The notes beneath the pieces were generated by a model, which worked only from the letters and a program-made list of their open reading frames with translations, did not search any database and was not told the DNA's origin. Made by a program: the position numbers and the translations under genes. Below, piece by piece: positions 34,498 through 42,961 of a stretch of 64,000 nt of DNA. Location: assembly GCA_041391725.1 (NCBI GenBank), contig JAWKNL010000013.1, positions 62,001 to 126,000 of the forward strand, given 5' to 3'. The number at the start of each line of letters is the position of its first letter. The stretch's first letter is position 1. Origin of the DNA: JAGQVA01 sp041391725. Lineage in GTDB: Bacteria; Bacteroidota; Bacteroidia; J057.

Positions 34498-35496
34498 ATG
34501 CGAAAGACTTTTTTCTGTATTGATGCCCATACCTGTGGCAATCCTGTCCGACTGGTAGCCGGAGGTGGGCCGAATCTGGAGGGAAAATCGATGAGTGAAC
34601 GGCGCCAGCACTTCCTTAGCGAGTATGACTGGATTCGCCGCGGATTGATGTTTGAGCCTCGTGGCCACGACATGATGTCGGGGAGTATTCTATACCCGCC
34701 ACACGATCCCCAAAATGATGTAGCTGTTCTGTTTATCGAAACCAGCGGCTGTCTCCCCATGTGCGGACACGGTACCATCGGCACGGTGACCATCGCTATT
34801 GAAGAAGGGCTGGTCACCCCCCGTACACCGGGTAAGCTCAGGCTCGAAACCCCCGCCGGACTGGTGGAGGTCTCCTATGTTCAGGAGGGGAAAAAAGTGC
34901 GCTCTGTACGTCTGACCAATGTGCCTGCCTATCTCGCCGCCACAGGACTGGAAGTCGAATGCCCCGATCTGGGCATGCTGACAGTAGATGTTGCCTACGG
35001 TGGCAATTTTTATGCGATTGTCGATCCGCAGGAAAACTTTCCCGGTATTCAGGCTTTTACAGCCGGCGACCTGATTCGCTGGAGTCCTGTCATCCGGAAG
35101 CGGCTACATGAAGCGCATTCGTTTATTCACCCACACAATGCCACCATCTGCGGACTGAGCCATGTGCTCTGGACAGGGGATACGCTCAGCCCCGAAGCCG
35201 ATGCCCGTAATGCAGTTTTTTACGGAGACAAGGCCATTGACCGGTCGCCCTGCGGTACGGGTACTTCTGCCCGGATGGCGCAGTGGGCGGCAAAAGGCAA
35301 ACTGAATGTGGGAGATTCATTTGTACATGAGAGTTTTATCGGCAGCAAGTTTACCGGCAGGGTAGAGGCGCGTGCAAAAGTGGGCGACTACGACGGCATA
35401 ATACCAAGTGTTGAGGGGTGGGCGATGGTGACGGGTTACAACACCATCGTCATCGACGATGACGATCCTTATGCCTTTGGCTTTCAGGTAATATAG
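34498..35496 (+). CDS. Proline racemase family, probable 4-hydroxyproline 2-epimerase
   Basis: The start at 34498 (MRKTFFCIDAHTCGNPVRLV) fits the family; an upstream in-frame ATG at 34447 adds a poorly conserved tail. Seen: both catalytic cysteines, Cys89 in MCGHGTIG and Cys252 in SPCGTGTSA. Two cysteines are typical of proline racemase and 4-hydroxyproline 2-epimerase, while the dehydratase subgroup has threonine at one position. The reaction is trans-4-hydroxy-L-proline to cis-4-hydroxy-D-proline. A D-amino-acid dehydrogenase gene follows 6 bases later, which favours the hydroxyproline assignment. The rest of the catabolic pathway is not in this window. Confidence 0.9.
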   Translation: MRKTFFCIDAHTCGNPVRLVAGGGPNLEGKSMSERRQHFLSEYDWIRRGLMFEPRGHDMMSGSILYPPHDPQNDVAVLFIETSGCLPMCGHGTIGTVTIAIEEGLVTPRTPGKLRLETPAGLVEVSYVQEGKKVRSVRLTNVPAYLAATGLEVECPDLGMLTVDVAYGGNFYAIVDPQENFPGIQAFTAGDLIRWSPVIRKRLHEAHSFIHPHNATICGLSHVLWTGDTLSPEADARNAVFYGDKAIDRSPCGTGTSARMAQWAAKGKLNVGDSFVHESFIGSKFTGRVEARAKVGDYDGIIPSVEGWAMVTGYNTIVIDDDDPYAFGFQVI

Positions 35497-35502
35497 AGAC
35501 AT

Positions 35503-36762
35503 ATGGCGAAAAAAAATGTTGTCATAACTGGCGGTGGTATCGTCGGTTTGTGTTGTGCCTGGTTTCTTTCCAGTGCGGGTTTTGAAGTAATTATCCTGGA
35601 GCGTGAATCGCTGGAGGAGGGTTGTTCGTCAGGGAATGCAGGAATGATCGTTCCGAGCCATTTTATCCCGCTGGCGGCGCCAGGGGTGGTGCGCAAAGGC
35701 CTGCGCTGGATGCTCAATCCGGAGAGCCCGTTTTACATTCGCCCGAGAGCTGACCGCGATCTGCTGGCCTGGGGCTGGCGGTTTATACGCGCATCCAATC
35801 AGGGACATGTCAACCGGTCAATACCTTTGCTTCGCGATCTGAATCTGGAAAGCCGGAGGCTGTACAAAGCCTTGAGTGCAACTGAGGGTTTTGATTTTGG
35901 GTGGGAGGAAAAAGGAATTCTGATGTTGTACCGCACCCAAAAGGAGGGCGATTCGGAGGCAAATACGGCAGCAACGGCAAATTCAATTGGCATTGAGGCC
36001 CGGATGCTGTCAGCGGATGAGGTTCGGGCAATGGAGCCGGGGGTGGAAATGGATATTCTGGGTGCAGCTTATTACCCTGGTGATGCGCATCTGTATCCCA
36101 ACGCCCTGCTGATTTCTCTGAGGAAATTGCTGCTTGCCTCGGGTGTAAAGATTTTTGACCAGACCGAAGCAACTGCTATTCGGGTAGAGGGAAACAGAAT
36201 CAGCCGCATCTGCACTCCGGCAGGTGATTTTGAACCTGACGAGGTGGTCGTCGCTGCGGGTGCCTGGTCGGGAAAACTGGCTGCTTCTCTGGGCATTTAT
36301 ATTCCTATGCAGGGAGGGAAAGGTTATAGTCTGATGACGGAGCAAATGAGTGATTCTCCCAAAATTCCCTCAATTATGACGGAGGCGAAAACGACGCTTA
36401 CACCTATGGGAGGGCAGTTGCGGTTTGCAGGCACGCTGGAAATAGCCGGCGAAGACCGGTCGGTAAACCTGCGACGGGTAAAGGGAATTCTGAATGCGAT
36501 TCCGCAATATTATCCCAATATCCGCACTGAAATGCCTGCCGAACCTGAAAAAATCTGGCGCGGACTGAGGCCTTGCTCTCCGGACGGACTTCCCTATCTC
36601 GGGCGGTCAAAACAATACCGCAACCTGACTTTTGCTACAGGTCATGCCATGATGGGAGTCAGCCTCGCACCGGTGACGGGTAAACTGATTGCAGCGATTC
36701 TTTCAGGGGAGAAAACGGAAATTCCCCTGGAAATGCTCGCGCCTGAAAGGTATTCGAAGTGA
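35503..36762 (+). CDS. DadA-like FAD-dependent D-amino-acid/D-hydroxyproline dehydrogenase
   Basis: This 419-residue protein has the FAD-binding GGGIVGLCCAWFL motif at residues 8-20, SSGNAGMIVPSHF, and a C-terminal FATGHAMMGVSLAPVTGKLI segment, as in DadA and HpbB-type D-hydroxyproline dehydrogenases. It follows the epimerase gene by 6 bases, so it probably oxidises cis-4-hydroxy-D-proline to pyrroline-4-hydroxy-2-carboxylate, passing electrons to the membrane. Specificity beyond D-amino acids is inferred from context. It converges on the LytTR regulator gene, which ends 3 bases later. Confidence 0.9.
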   Translation: MAKKNVVITGGGIVGLCCAWFLSSAGFEVIILERESLEEGCSSGNAGMIVPSHFIPLAAPGVVRKGLRWMLNPESPFYIRPRADRDLLAWGWRFIRASNQGHVNRSIPLLRDLNLESRRLYKALSATEGFDFGWEEKGILMLYRTQKEGDSEANTAATANSIGIEARMLSADEVRAMEPGVEMDILGAAYYPGDAHLYPNALLISLRKLLLASGVKIFDQTEATAIRVEGNRISRICTPAGDFEPDEVVVAAGAWSGKLAASLGIYIPMQGGKGYSLMTEQMSDSPKIPSIMTEAKTTLTPMGGQLRFAGTLEIAGEDRSVNLRRVKGILNAIPQYYPNIRTEMPAEPEKIWRGLRPCSPDGLPYLGRSKQYRNLTFATGHAMMGVSLAPVTGKLIAAILSGEKTEIPLEMLAPERYSK

Positions 36763-36764
36763 AT

Positions 36765-37526
36765 TTATCCTTCGATAGACATTCTTTTCAAAAACTCTGA
36801 CTTTCGGCGGGCCGATACGTCAATGGTGGTTCCGTCGGTAAGTTCGACATAACCGCCTCTTCCCCTTGTGTAGTTTTTGAGGAAGTTAAGATTGATCAGG
36901 TGGGACTGATGGATGCGGAAAAAATTGTATTCAGCCAGCATTTCATCGTACTCTTTGATGGTGCGTGAAACCAGGATACGGCGGCCGTCTTTGAGGAAAA
37001 TGAAGGTATAGTTGCGGTCTGATTCGCAGCGAATGATTTCTTCCGGGTTGACAACCGTAAACCCGTTGGTAGTCGGTAGCACGATTCGCTTGAAGGTTTG
37101 GCCAATATTGCGGATGTTTCGGATCAGCGCATCCAACTGGTCGGCCTGATTGCCGTGATTGCCCGACTTATGTTTTTCGACTACCCGTTCTGTGGCATTT
37201 TGCAATTCTTCAATATCCACAGGCTTGAGGAGATAATCGGTTGCGGCAAATTTAAATGCACGCATGGCGTACTGGTCGTAAGCCGTAGTAAAAATCACAT
37301 CAAAATTGAGATCCTCGGCTTTTTCCAACACCTGAAATCCGTCGCCGTCTGGCAGTTCGATATCAAGAAATACAAGACCGGGCTGGTGTGTTTTTAATGC
37401 ATCCAGCGCCTCCGCCACACCTCCTGCAATGGCCACGACTTCAATGCCATCACAATAGTCGGTTATCAGTTCCTTTAACAGCTCCTGGCTGTTTTTTTCA
37501 TCCTCAACAATTAAGGCTTTTATCAT
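36765..37526 (-). CDS. LytTR-type two-component response regulator
   Basis: The 253-residue protein has an N-terminal receiver domain with acidic pocket ED (residues 8-9), phosphoacceptor Asp55 in FLDIELPDGDG, a threonine in FTTAYDQYA and lysine in YLLKPVD. A C-terminal LytTR domain follows (RCESDRNYTFIFL, RIHQSHLINL, RGGYVELTDG). LytTR regulators bind direct repeats upstream of their targets and are usually paired with a membrane histidine kinase; none is adjacent here, so the kinase is elsewhere. It is divergent from no other gene and appears monocistronic. Confidence 0.93.
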   Translation of the reverse strand: MIKALIVEDEKNSQELLKELITDYCDGIEVVAIAGGVAEALDALKTHQPGLVFLDIELPDGDGFQVLEKAEDLNFDVIFTTAYDQYAMRAFKFAATDYLLKPVDIEELQNATERVVEKHKSGNHGNQADQLDALIRNIRNIGQTFKRIVLPTTNGFTVVNPEEIIRCESDRNYTFIFLKDGRRILVSRTIKEYDEMLAEYNFFRIHQSHLINLNFLKNYTRGRGGYVELTDGTTIDVSARRKSEFLKRMSIEG

Positions 37527-37562
37527 AATGGGTAAGAGTAGTTCTGACTTTTATAATCCAAT

Positions 37563-39086
37563 TTACTGCTTTTTCATGAAATCCACCAATACAAGTCTGA
37601 TATCGCGGGTAAGATCACCGGGGCCGGGATAGTTCACGGAGACAATGTCGGGGTTGTCTTTAGTAAAAAATCCCATATTCGCTTCAAGCCCTGTCAGTAG
37701 AAAGTCTGTAGTTGCGACGCGATAGTTGCTTTGATCTTCAATCATTTTTCCGTTCACATACCAGTCACTGCCATCTGTTGTGATTTTGAATGTCTGAAGG
37801 TATCCGCCGGTTCCCCGGTTTTTTTCTCCTGCTTCCAGCAGTTGTTTCAGGAGCTTGCCACGCATTTCGACCGTGACCACCCCGCCGCCAAAAGGCAGGG
37901 CCCGCACAATGTCAAACTCGGTGACACTGCCGGTGAGCTGGTCGTCGATCCGCACCGAACCTCCGTTGACGACGGCACAGTCCGGGCTGTTGGTAGCTTC
38001 GTACATAGACTCTGCGATCATTACCCCGAGATTGGTAGGGCGGGTGCGAATGGTTTTTTCAAATCCGTCCAAAGGCTCAGATACTGTGGTTACGATCCTG
38101 TTCATTTCAAATCCCAGCTCTGAAAAGGCTGCATAGGCTCTTTTCTCCCAGTCTTTTACAATGACATCCACTGCCGGGTCCAGCGCGACCGCCTCGTCGA
38201 GTTGTACCAGTTTGGAGCTTACCGTTGTCATTCCTGCGGGCTCCCTGAATGAAAGTGTGTGGACATAGGCGCTTTTGGCATTGGCATCGGCTTTGGAGAT
38301 GACAACTGAGCCTACTTTTTCATAGTGATTTTCATGCTCGTGGCCGCCCATAATCAGCTTCAGATCGGGAAGCCGGCGGGCGAGTTCCTGATCTTGCTCC
38401 AGTGCGAGGTGGGTGAGGGCGATGACAAAATCGGTTTGGTTTTTCAGGTGGTCGTATGCTTTTTCGGCGTAGGCAAATTCTTCTTCGTAAAGGACAAAGT
38501 CCACCGGATTGACATTGAGGCATACAGCGATGACGCCAATGCGGATGGTTTTGCCGGTACGGCTTTTGACTTCCCAGATGGTATATTCAGGCAATGGTTT
38601 TTCTCCCGATTCGGTTTTTCGCACAAAGGGAGCGATGGTATTGCCTGTCTTGTGGCGGATATTGCCGCTGATCCATTCAAATTTTGCCTCATTGATGCGG
38701 TCAATCATGTCTGCTTCCGGGATGTCAAATTCATGGTTTCCGAAGGTAACGAGGTCAACTCCCACGTGATTCATGACATCGACCATATGAGCACCACGCA
38801 CGCGCTTGCCGTCGAGTTTGACTGTACCAATGACCGACGGATTGAGGAAGTCGCCGGCCAGCACAGTGTATGTGTGGGGGTTTTGGGCGACAAGCTGGTT
38901 GCGAAGGGTAGCGACGCGGGCCATACCTCCGGTTTTTCCGCCTTCGAGCGGGGCGATTTCATAAACATCGTTGATGTGCAGAATGGTAATTTCTGTAGTT
39001 GCCTGGGGGGATGCGCCTGTGTTTTGAGTTGTTTTACATCCCCACAATATCAGAAGGGAAAAAAACAGTAGTGAGAGTCGTTTCAT
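37563..39086 (-). CDS. 5'-nucleotidase/2',3'-cyclic phosphodiesterase-like lipoprotein
   Basis: A lipoprotein signal ends in WGC (cysteine 17). The N-terminal metallophosphatase domain shows ILHINDVYE, AGDFLNPS, FGNHEFD and GGHEHENH, which form the binuclear metal site. The C-terminal 5'-nucleotidase domain has VNGGSVRIDDQLTGSVT and ALPFGGGVV, the substrate-binding part. The 507-residue length is typical. It should release phosphate from nucleotides outside the inner membrane. Its neighbour downstream is the LytTR regulator (36 bases away), and the SirB1-like gene lies 98 bases upstream on the same strand; no shared pathway is obvious. Confidence 0.92.
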   Translation of the reverse strand: MKRLSLLFFSLLILWGCKTTQNTGASPQATTEITILHINDVYEIAPLEGGKTGGMARVATLRNQLVAQNPHTYTVLAGDFLNPSVIGTVKLDGKRVRGAHMVDVMNHVGVDLVTFGNHEFDIPEADMIDRINEAKFEWISGNIRHKTGNTIAPFVRKTESGEKPLPEYTIWEVKSRTGKTIRIGVIAVCLNVNPVDFVLYEEEFAYAEKAYDHLKNQTDFVIALTHLALEQDQELARRLPDLKLIMGGHEHENHYEKVGSVVISKADANAKSAYVHTLSFREPAGMTTVSSKLVQLDEAVALDPAVDVIVKDWEKRAYAAFSELGFEMNRIVTTVSEPLDGFEKTIRTRPTNLGVMIAESMYEATNSPDCAVVNGGSVRIDDQLTGSVTEFDIVRALPFGGGVVTVEMRGKLLKQLLEAGEKNRGTGGYLQTFKITTDGSDWYVNGKMIEDQSNYRVATTDFLLTGLEANMGFFTKDNPDIVSVNYPGPGDLTRDIRLVLVDFMKKQ

Positions 39087-39184
39087 GCAAATAGGATTGA
39101 AACCGCGGATGAATGCAGCCCATAATTACATAATTCGGGGAAAAGTCGCAAAAACTTAATGCATGAAATAGCGGGAACTGCAAA

Positions 39185-40021
39185 TTATTCGGCGCTGATT
39201 TCGCTGAGTAGTTTTTCCAGGTTGTCCACCTTTTCCTGGTTGCTTTTTTTCTGAAAGCATACAATCAGCGATTGTATCAGGGTTGCAATGATCTGCCGTG
39301 GAGAACTGGCTTTGTAATATTGTTCGTGGTTGGATACGTTCATATCCTTCAGATAGCGCGTAAGGTCTTTCTGGGTGAAAAAAGTACCCCGGTTGAATAC
39401 GTCGATATACAATTCGTCTTCATGTCCCGGAACCGTGAGGACAAAATACCCCGGCAAAATCACACCATTGACCGGCAGCTCGAGTTCCTGGCAGATGACC
39501 ATGTACAACATACCCAGCGAAAGGGGCGAACCACCTTTTTTCTCAATGACGGAATTGAGGAAATAATTTTGGGGTTCGTAAGGGTGTTTCCGGTCTGCTT
39601 TAAATCTTTCCCTTTCAAAAACCATGCGGTTTACCACGCGCAGTTTTTCGATGGTATTCATTCCCGAGCGGAGTTCCAGCCAGGTTTTGTTGACGAGCCG
39701 GTTGATGAGATTTTTATAATCAGCAAGCCGGATTTCGGGGTAATGGTATTGGGTAATGAGAAACCATCCGTCCATGACAGACGGTGCGGGCTGTGATTTC
39801 CATCGTCTGAGGTCTTCAAGTGTGCCCCGGCTCTGAATGACATGGATGATATTTTCAATCCGGGTTTGTACAATTTCGTTTTGTTCCCGCTCCCACGCTT
39901 CTTCAAGGCGTGGGATTACTTCTCCCCCCAGGGAAATGAGCGTTTGCTGGACATGTGTCCCGACTTCGGGGTCGTCATCATCAAGCAGACTGATTAGGGC
40001 TTTAAACTCAGTTTCTTTCAT
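39185..40021 (-). CDS. SirB1-like transglutaminase-related protein with N-terminal HEAT-like helices
   Basis: The 278-residue protein opens with short helical repeats (KALISLLDDDDPEVGTHVQQ, about residues 1-70) and continues with the SirB1/Transglut_core2 region (NYFLNSVIEKKGGSPLSL, then GMLYMVICQELELPVNGV and PGYFVL). The classic transglutaminase cysteine is replaced, as in most SirB1 proteins, so catalysis is doubtful. Cytoplasmic. It starts 12 bases after the stop of the upstream carboxylase gene, which suggests cotranscription. Function is unknown in the family. Confidence 0.88.
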   Translation of the reverse strand: MKETEFKALISLLDDDDPEVGTHVQQTLISLGGEVIPRLEEAWEREQNEIVQTRIENIIHVIQSRGTLEDLRRWKSQPAPSVMDGWFLITQYHYPEIRLADYKNLINRLVNKTWLELRSGMNTIEKLRVVNRMVFERERFKADRKHPYEPQNYFLNSVIEKKGGSPLSLGMLYMVICQELELPVNGVILPGYFVLTVPGHEDELYIDVFNRGTFFTQKDLTRYLKDMNVSNHEQYYKASSPRQIIATLIQSLIVCFQKKSNQEKVDNLEKLLSEISAE

Positions 40022-40033
40022 CTGTCTGAATAC

Positions 40034-41689
40034 TTACGTCTGAATAACTCCGGGGTTGAATGGGCGAAAATGGGGGTTGTGATTTGCTGCTTCAATACCC
40101 GTGGAGATAATTTTCCTTGTGTCCTGTGGGTCAATTATTCCATCAACCCATAAGTGTGCTGCGGCATAATACGGTGAGGTCTGTCTGTTGTAACGTTCGG
40201 TTATGCGGTTAAGTAATTCTTTTTCATCTTCCGGGGCAAGTGTTTCCCCTTTTTTCTTTAGTGCTGACATCTGAATCTGCAACAGGGTATTGGCCGCCTG
40301 CTCGCCTCCCATCACGGCAATCTGCGCGGATGGCCACGCAAAAATCAGTCTCGGGTCATAGGCTTTTCCGCACATGGCGTAGTTGCCCGCTCCGTAAGAG
40401 TTACCGACGATAAAGGTAAATTTAGGAACGACAGAATTGGCTACGGCGTTGACCATTTTTGCGCCATCTTTGATGATGCCTCCCTGTTCGGAGCGGGATC
40501 CTACCATAAATCCGGTTACATCCTGAAAAAATACCAGCGGAATGCGCTTCTGGTTGCAGTTGAGGATAAACCGGGCAGCCTTGTCTGCCGAGTCGCTGTA
40601 TATGACTCCGCCGATCTGCATTTCTCCTTTTGCTGTACGGATCATTTCGCGCTGGTTGGCGACAATGCCCACTGCCCATCCATCTATCCGCGCATAGGCC
40701 GTGAATATCGTTTTTCCGTAGCCGGCTTTATATTCATCCACACTTCCTGCGTCCACGATACGGCTGATGATTTCGCGCATATCGTAGGTTTTGGTGCGTT
40801 CTCTGGGGAGGATGCCCGCTATTTCTTTGGGGCTCAGGGCCGGGTGTGCTGGTTGAATGCGATTAAATCCTGCTTTTTCCTTTTCTCCGATCTTGCCGAT
40901 AAGGGAGCGGATGGTTTCGAGGCAGGTTTTGTCATCGGGCATCTTGTAATCAGTAACGCCTGATATTTCGGAGTGTGTGGCGGCTCCGCCAAGGGTTTCT
41001 ATATCCACATCTTCCCCGATAGCTGATTTTACCAGATAAGGCCCGGCAAGAAAAACCGATCCGGTTCCGTCCACGATCAGTGCCTCATCTGACATGATGG
41101 GGAGATACGCTCCGCCAGCGACACAGGGGCCCATGATGGCCGCAATCTGGGGGATGCCCATACTGCTCATCATGGCGTTGTTGCGAAATATTCTCCCAAA
41201 ATGCTCTTTGTCGGGGAAGATTTCATCCTGCATGGGAAGGAAAACACCGGCACTGTCAACCAGATAAATGATGGGCAGGTGGTTTTCCATGGCAATTTCC
41301 TGGGCGCGAAGGTTTTTTTTACCGGTCATGGGAAACCACGCACCCGCCTTTACAGTCGCATCATTGGCGACAATCATGCACAATTTTCCCGAAACCCTGC
41401 CTATACCGGTTACGACCCCCGCTGAAGGGCATCCACCGTGCTCTGCATACATGCCGTCGGCGGCCAGTGCACCGATTTCGAGAAAATCGTCTTTGTGGTC
41501 AAGCAGCGCATGTATGCGTTCTCTTGCGGTCATTTTCCCTTTTTCCTTGTGCTTTTCCACGGCTTTTGCCCCGCCGCCATTATAAACTTCCTTGAGCTTA
41601 TAATACAGCTTTCTCAGAAGCTCCCGGTTATGGTCTTCATTCAGATTGAAGTTCAGATTGTCGTTTGAATAGGTAGTTTTCTGGTTCAC
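40034..41689 (-). CDS. Acyl-CoA carboxylase beta (carboxyltransferase) subunit, methylcrotonyl-CoA carboxylase-like
   Basis: This 551-residue protein shows the carboxyltransferase pattern: FPMTGKKNLRAQEIA, LVDSAGVFLPMQDEIFPD, MGPCVAGGAYLPIMSDEA, and a C-terminal NSYGAGNYAMCGKAYDPRLIF. The sequence around QDEIFPDKEHFGRIF is characteristic of methylcrotonyl-CoA carboxylase beta chains, but geranyl- or propionyl-CoA enzymes are close relatives, so the acyl substrate is only probable. It should pair with a biotin-carrying alpha subunit, which is not in this window. Part of a minus-strand run with the flippase-like gene upstream and SirB1-like downstream. Confidence 0.9.
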   Translation of the reverse strand: MNQKTTYSNDNLNFNLNEDHNRELLRKLYYKLKEVYNGGGAKAVEKHKEKGKMTARERIHALLDHKDDFLEIGALAADGMYAEHGGCPSAGVVTGIGRVSGKLCMIVANDATVKAGAWFPMTGKKNLRAQEIAMENHLPIIYLVDSAGVFLPMQDEIFPDKEHFGRIFRNNAMMSSMGIPQIAAIMGPCVAGGAYLPIMSDEALIVDGTGSVFLAGPYLVKSAIGEDVDIETLGGAATHSEISGVTDYKMPDDKTCLETIRSLIGKIGEKEKAGFNRIQPAHPALSPKEIAGILPRERTKTYDMREIISRIVDAGSVDEYKAGYGKTIFTAYARIDGWAVGIVANQREMIRTAKGEMQIGGVIYSDSADKAARFILNCNQKRIPLVFFQDVTGFMVGSRSEQGGIIKDGAKMVNAVANSVVPKFTFIVGNSYGAGNYAMCGKAYDPRLIFAWPSAQIAVMGGEQAANTLLQIQMSALKKKGETLAPEDEKELLNRITERYNRQTSPYYAAAHLWVDGIIDPQDTRKIISTGIEAANHNPHFRPFNPGVIQT

Positions 41690-41707
41690 CTGAGTAAGGA
41701 TTAATTT

Positions 41708-42847
41708 TTACGGAAGATTCTCTGCGGGTTTGGGTGTAGGCCGGTCTTTATTTTCCATGTCCGTTTCATGGGCTTCCGGGTTTGATGAGCGACTTTTCCG
41801 GAAGACCCTCCGAACCCAGCCGGGAAGGATAATCGGGCCCACAAAGAGGTACGGGTAATAACTGATCAGGCGCCATAAGGTTGCGAGAATCAGCACATAT
41901 CCCGCCGGGGAAAATTCGGCAAACAGCCGGGAAAACAAACCTTCTGCAACCCCCGAACTCCCCGGAGTGGGAGATACAATCATTACCACAAACATAATCG
42001 CCTGGCGGGCAAAAGCTACGGTGTGCTCAAAAAAGGTGAGGCTGGTAAAAGCTGCCAGTACCGCATTGAGCACAAGATAACGCCCCATCCATGCGATAAA
42101 GGTTGCAGAAAATGCCTTTATCCAATAAGAAACAGATTTGGCCCGAAACTCCTCTGAAGAAAGCAAAAGTTCTTCGGCCATCTTATCTCCCGATTTTTCC
42201 CACCGGCGAAACAGCTTGGTGGAAAAAAGGCGTCTGAATGCAAGATTCGTGCCCTGGGGCCTGATAAACAGGGCAAAGGCGAGGAAAGTAGTATATACAA
42301 ACAACACCCCGTAGGCAACCCAGAAGGTGACAATAACGCCCATGCCAAATGCGCCTACATCAGAATTTACCCGGGTGAATACAGATTCCTGTCCGACCAG
42401 AATAATAGATATCGGCAACATGATGAGATAAAACAACTCGTCGAGAAAAATCGTGATAAATACAATTGCCGTACTTCTGCCCGCACTGATCTTTTCTTTG
42501 ATCAGCATAAAAATTGCCAGGGCCGAACCGCCCACTACCGAAGGGGTAAGTGCGGAGGCAAATTCCCAGAGCAACGTTACCTGAATGGCACTTTTCCAGC
42601 GCAATTTCCCATCCGTCAGAAGTCGCAACCGCCAGATATAACCAATGTCTCTGACGATCATCACCCCAAAACCCAGAATCACCCAAAGCAGTACTTCAAA
42701 GGTCCAGTTGATATCAGTGATTGGATTTAACCCGTTTTCCATCACTTTGTAAATGGCAAACGCAATGACAGCAATCCCAATCAGAATAGGCCAGATGATC
42801 CTGCTGGGGCGCATTTGATCAAGAATTTCCTGTTTTCCTAGTGCCAT
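41708..42847 (-). CDS. LPG-synthase-like transmembrane protein (flippase-like, UPF0104/AglD-type)
   Basis: The 379-residue protein has about eight hydrophobic segments and the motif VVGGSALAIFMLIKE. PTPGSSGVAEG near the C-terminus is the signature of the lysylphosphatidylglycerol synthase transmembrane domain family. The tail is hydrophilic and charged. No tRNA-dependent synthase domain is attached, so it is probably a lipid flippase or helper rather than a complete MprF. It starts 114 bases from the GT39 gene on the same strand. A role in lipid or glycan export is inferred. Confidence 0.87.
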   Translation of the reverse strand: MALGKQEILDQMRPSRIIWPILIGIAVIAFAIYKVMENGLNPITDINWTFEVLLWVILGFGVMIVRDIGYIWRLRLLTDGKLRWKSAIQVTLLWEFASALTPSVVGGSALAIFMLIKEKISAGRSTAIVFITIFLDELFYLIMLPISIILVGQESVFTRVNSDVGAFGMGVIVTFWVAYGVLFVYTTFLAFALFIRPQGTNLAFRRLFSTKLFRRWEKSGDKMAEELLLSSEEFRAKSVSYWIKAFSATFIAWMGRYLVLNAVLAAFTSLTFFEHTVAFARQAIMFVVMIVSPTPGSSGVAEGLFSRLFAEFSPAGYVLILATLWRLISYYPYLFVGPIILPGWVRRVFRKSRSSNPEAHETDMENKDRPTPKPAENLP

Positions 42848-42961
42848 TTACGGTTTGATTATTGCCTCTATAGGTCGGGGTTAATACAAATTGGGTTTAT
42901 CTGCCCAATTTTCCTACCAAAGTTTCTTTATACGTCATTTTTTCCGAACTATCCGGTATTG

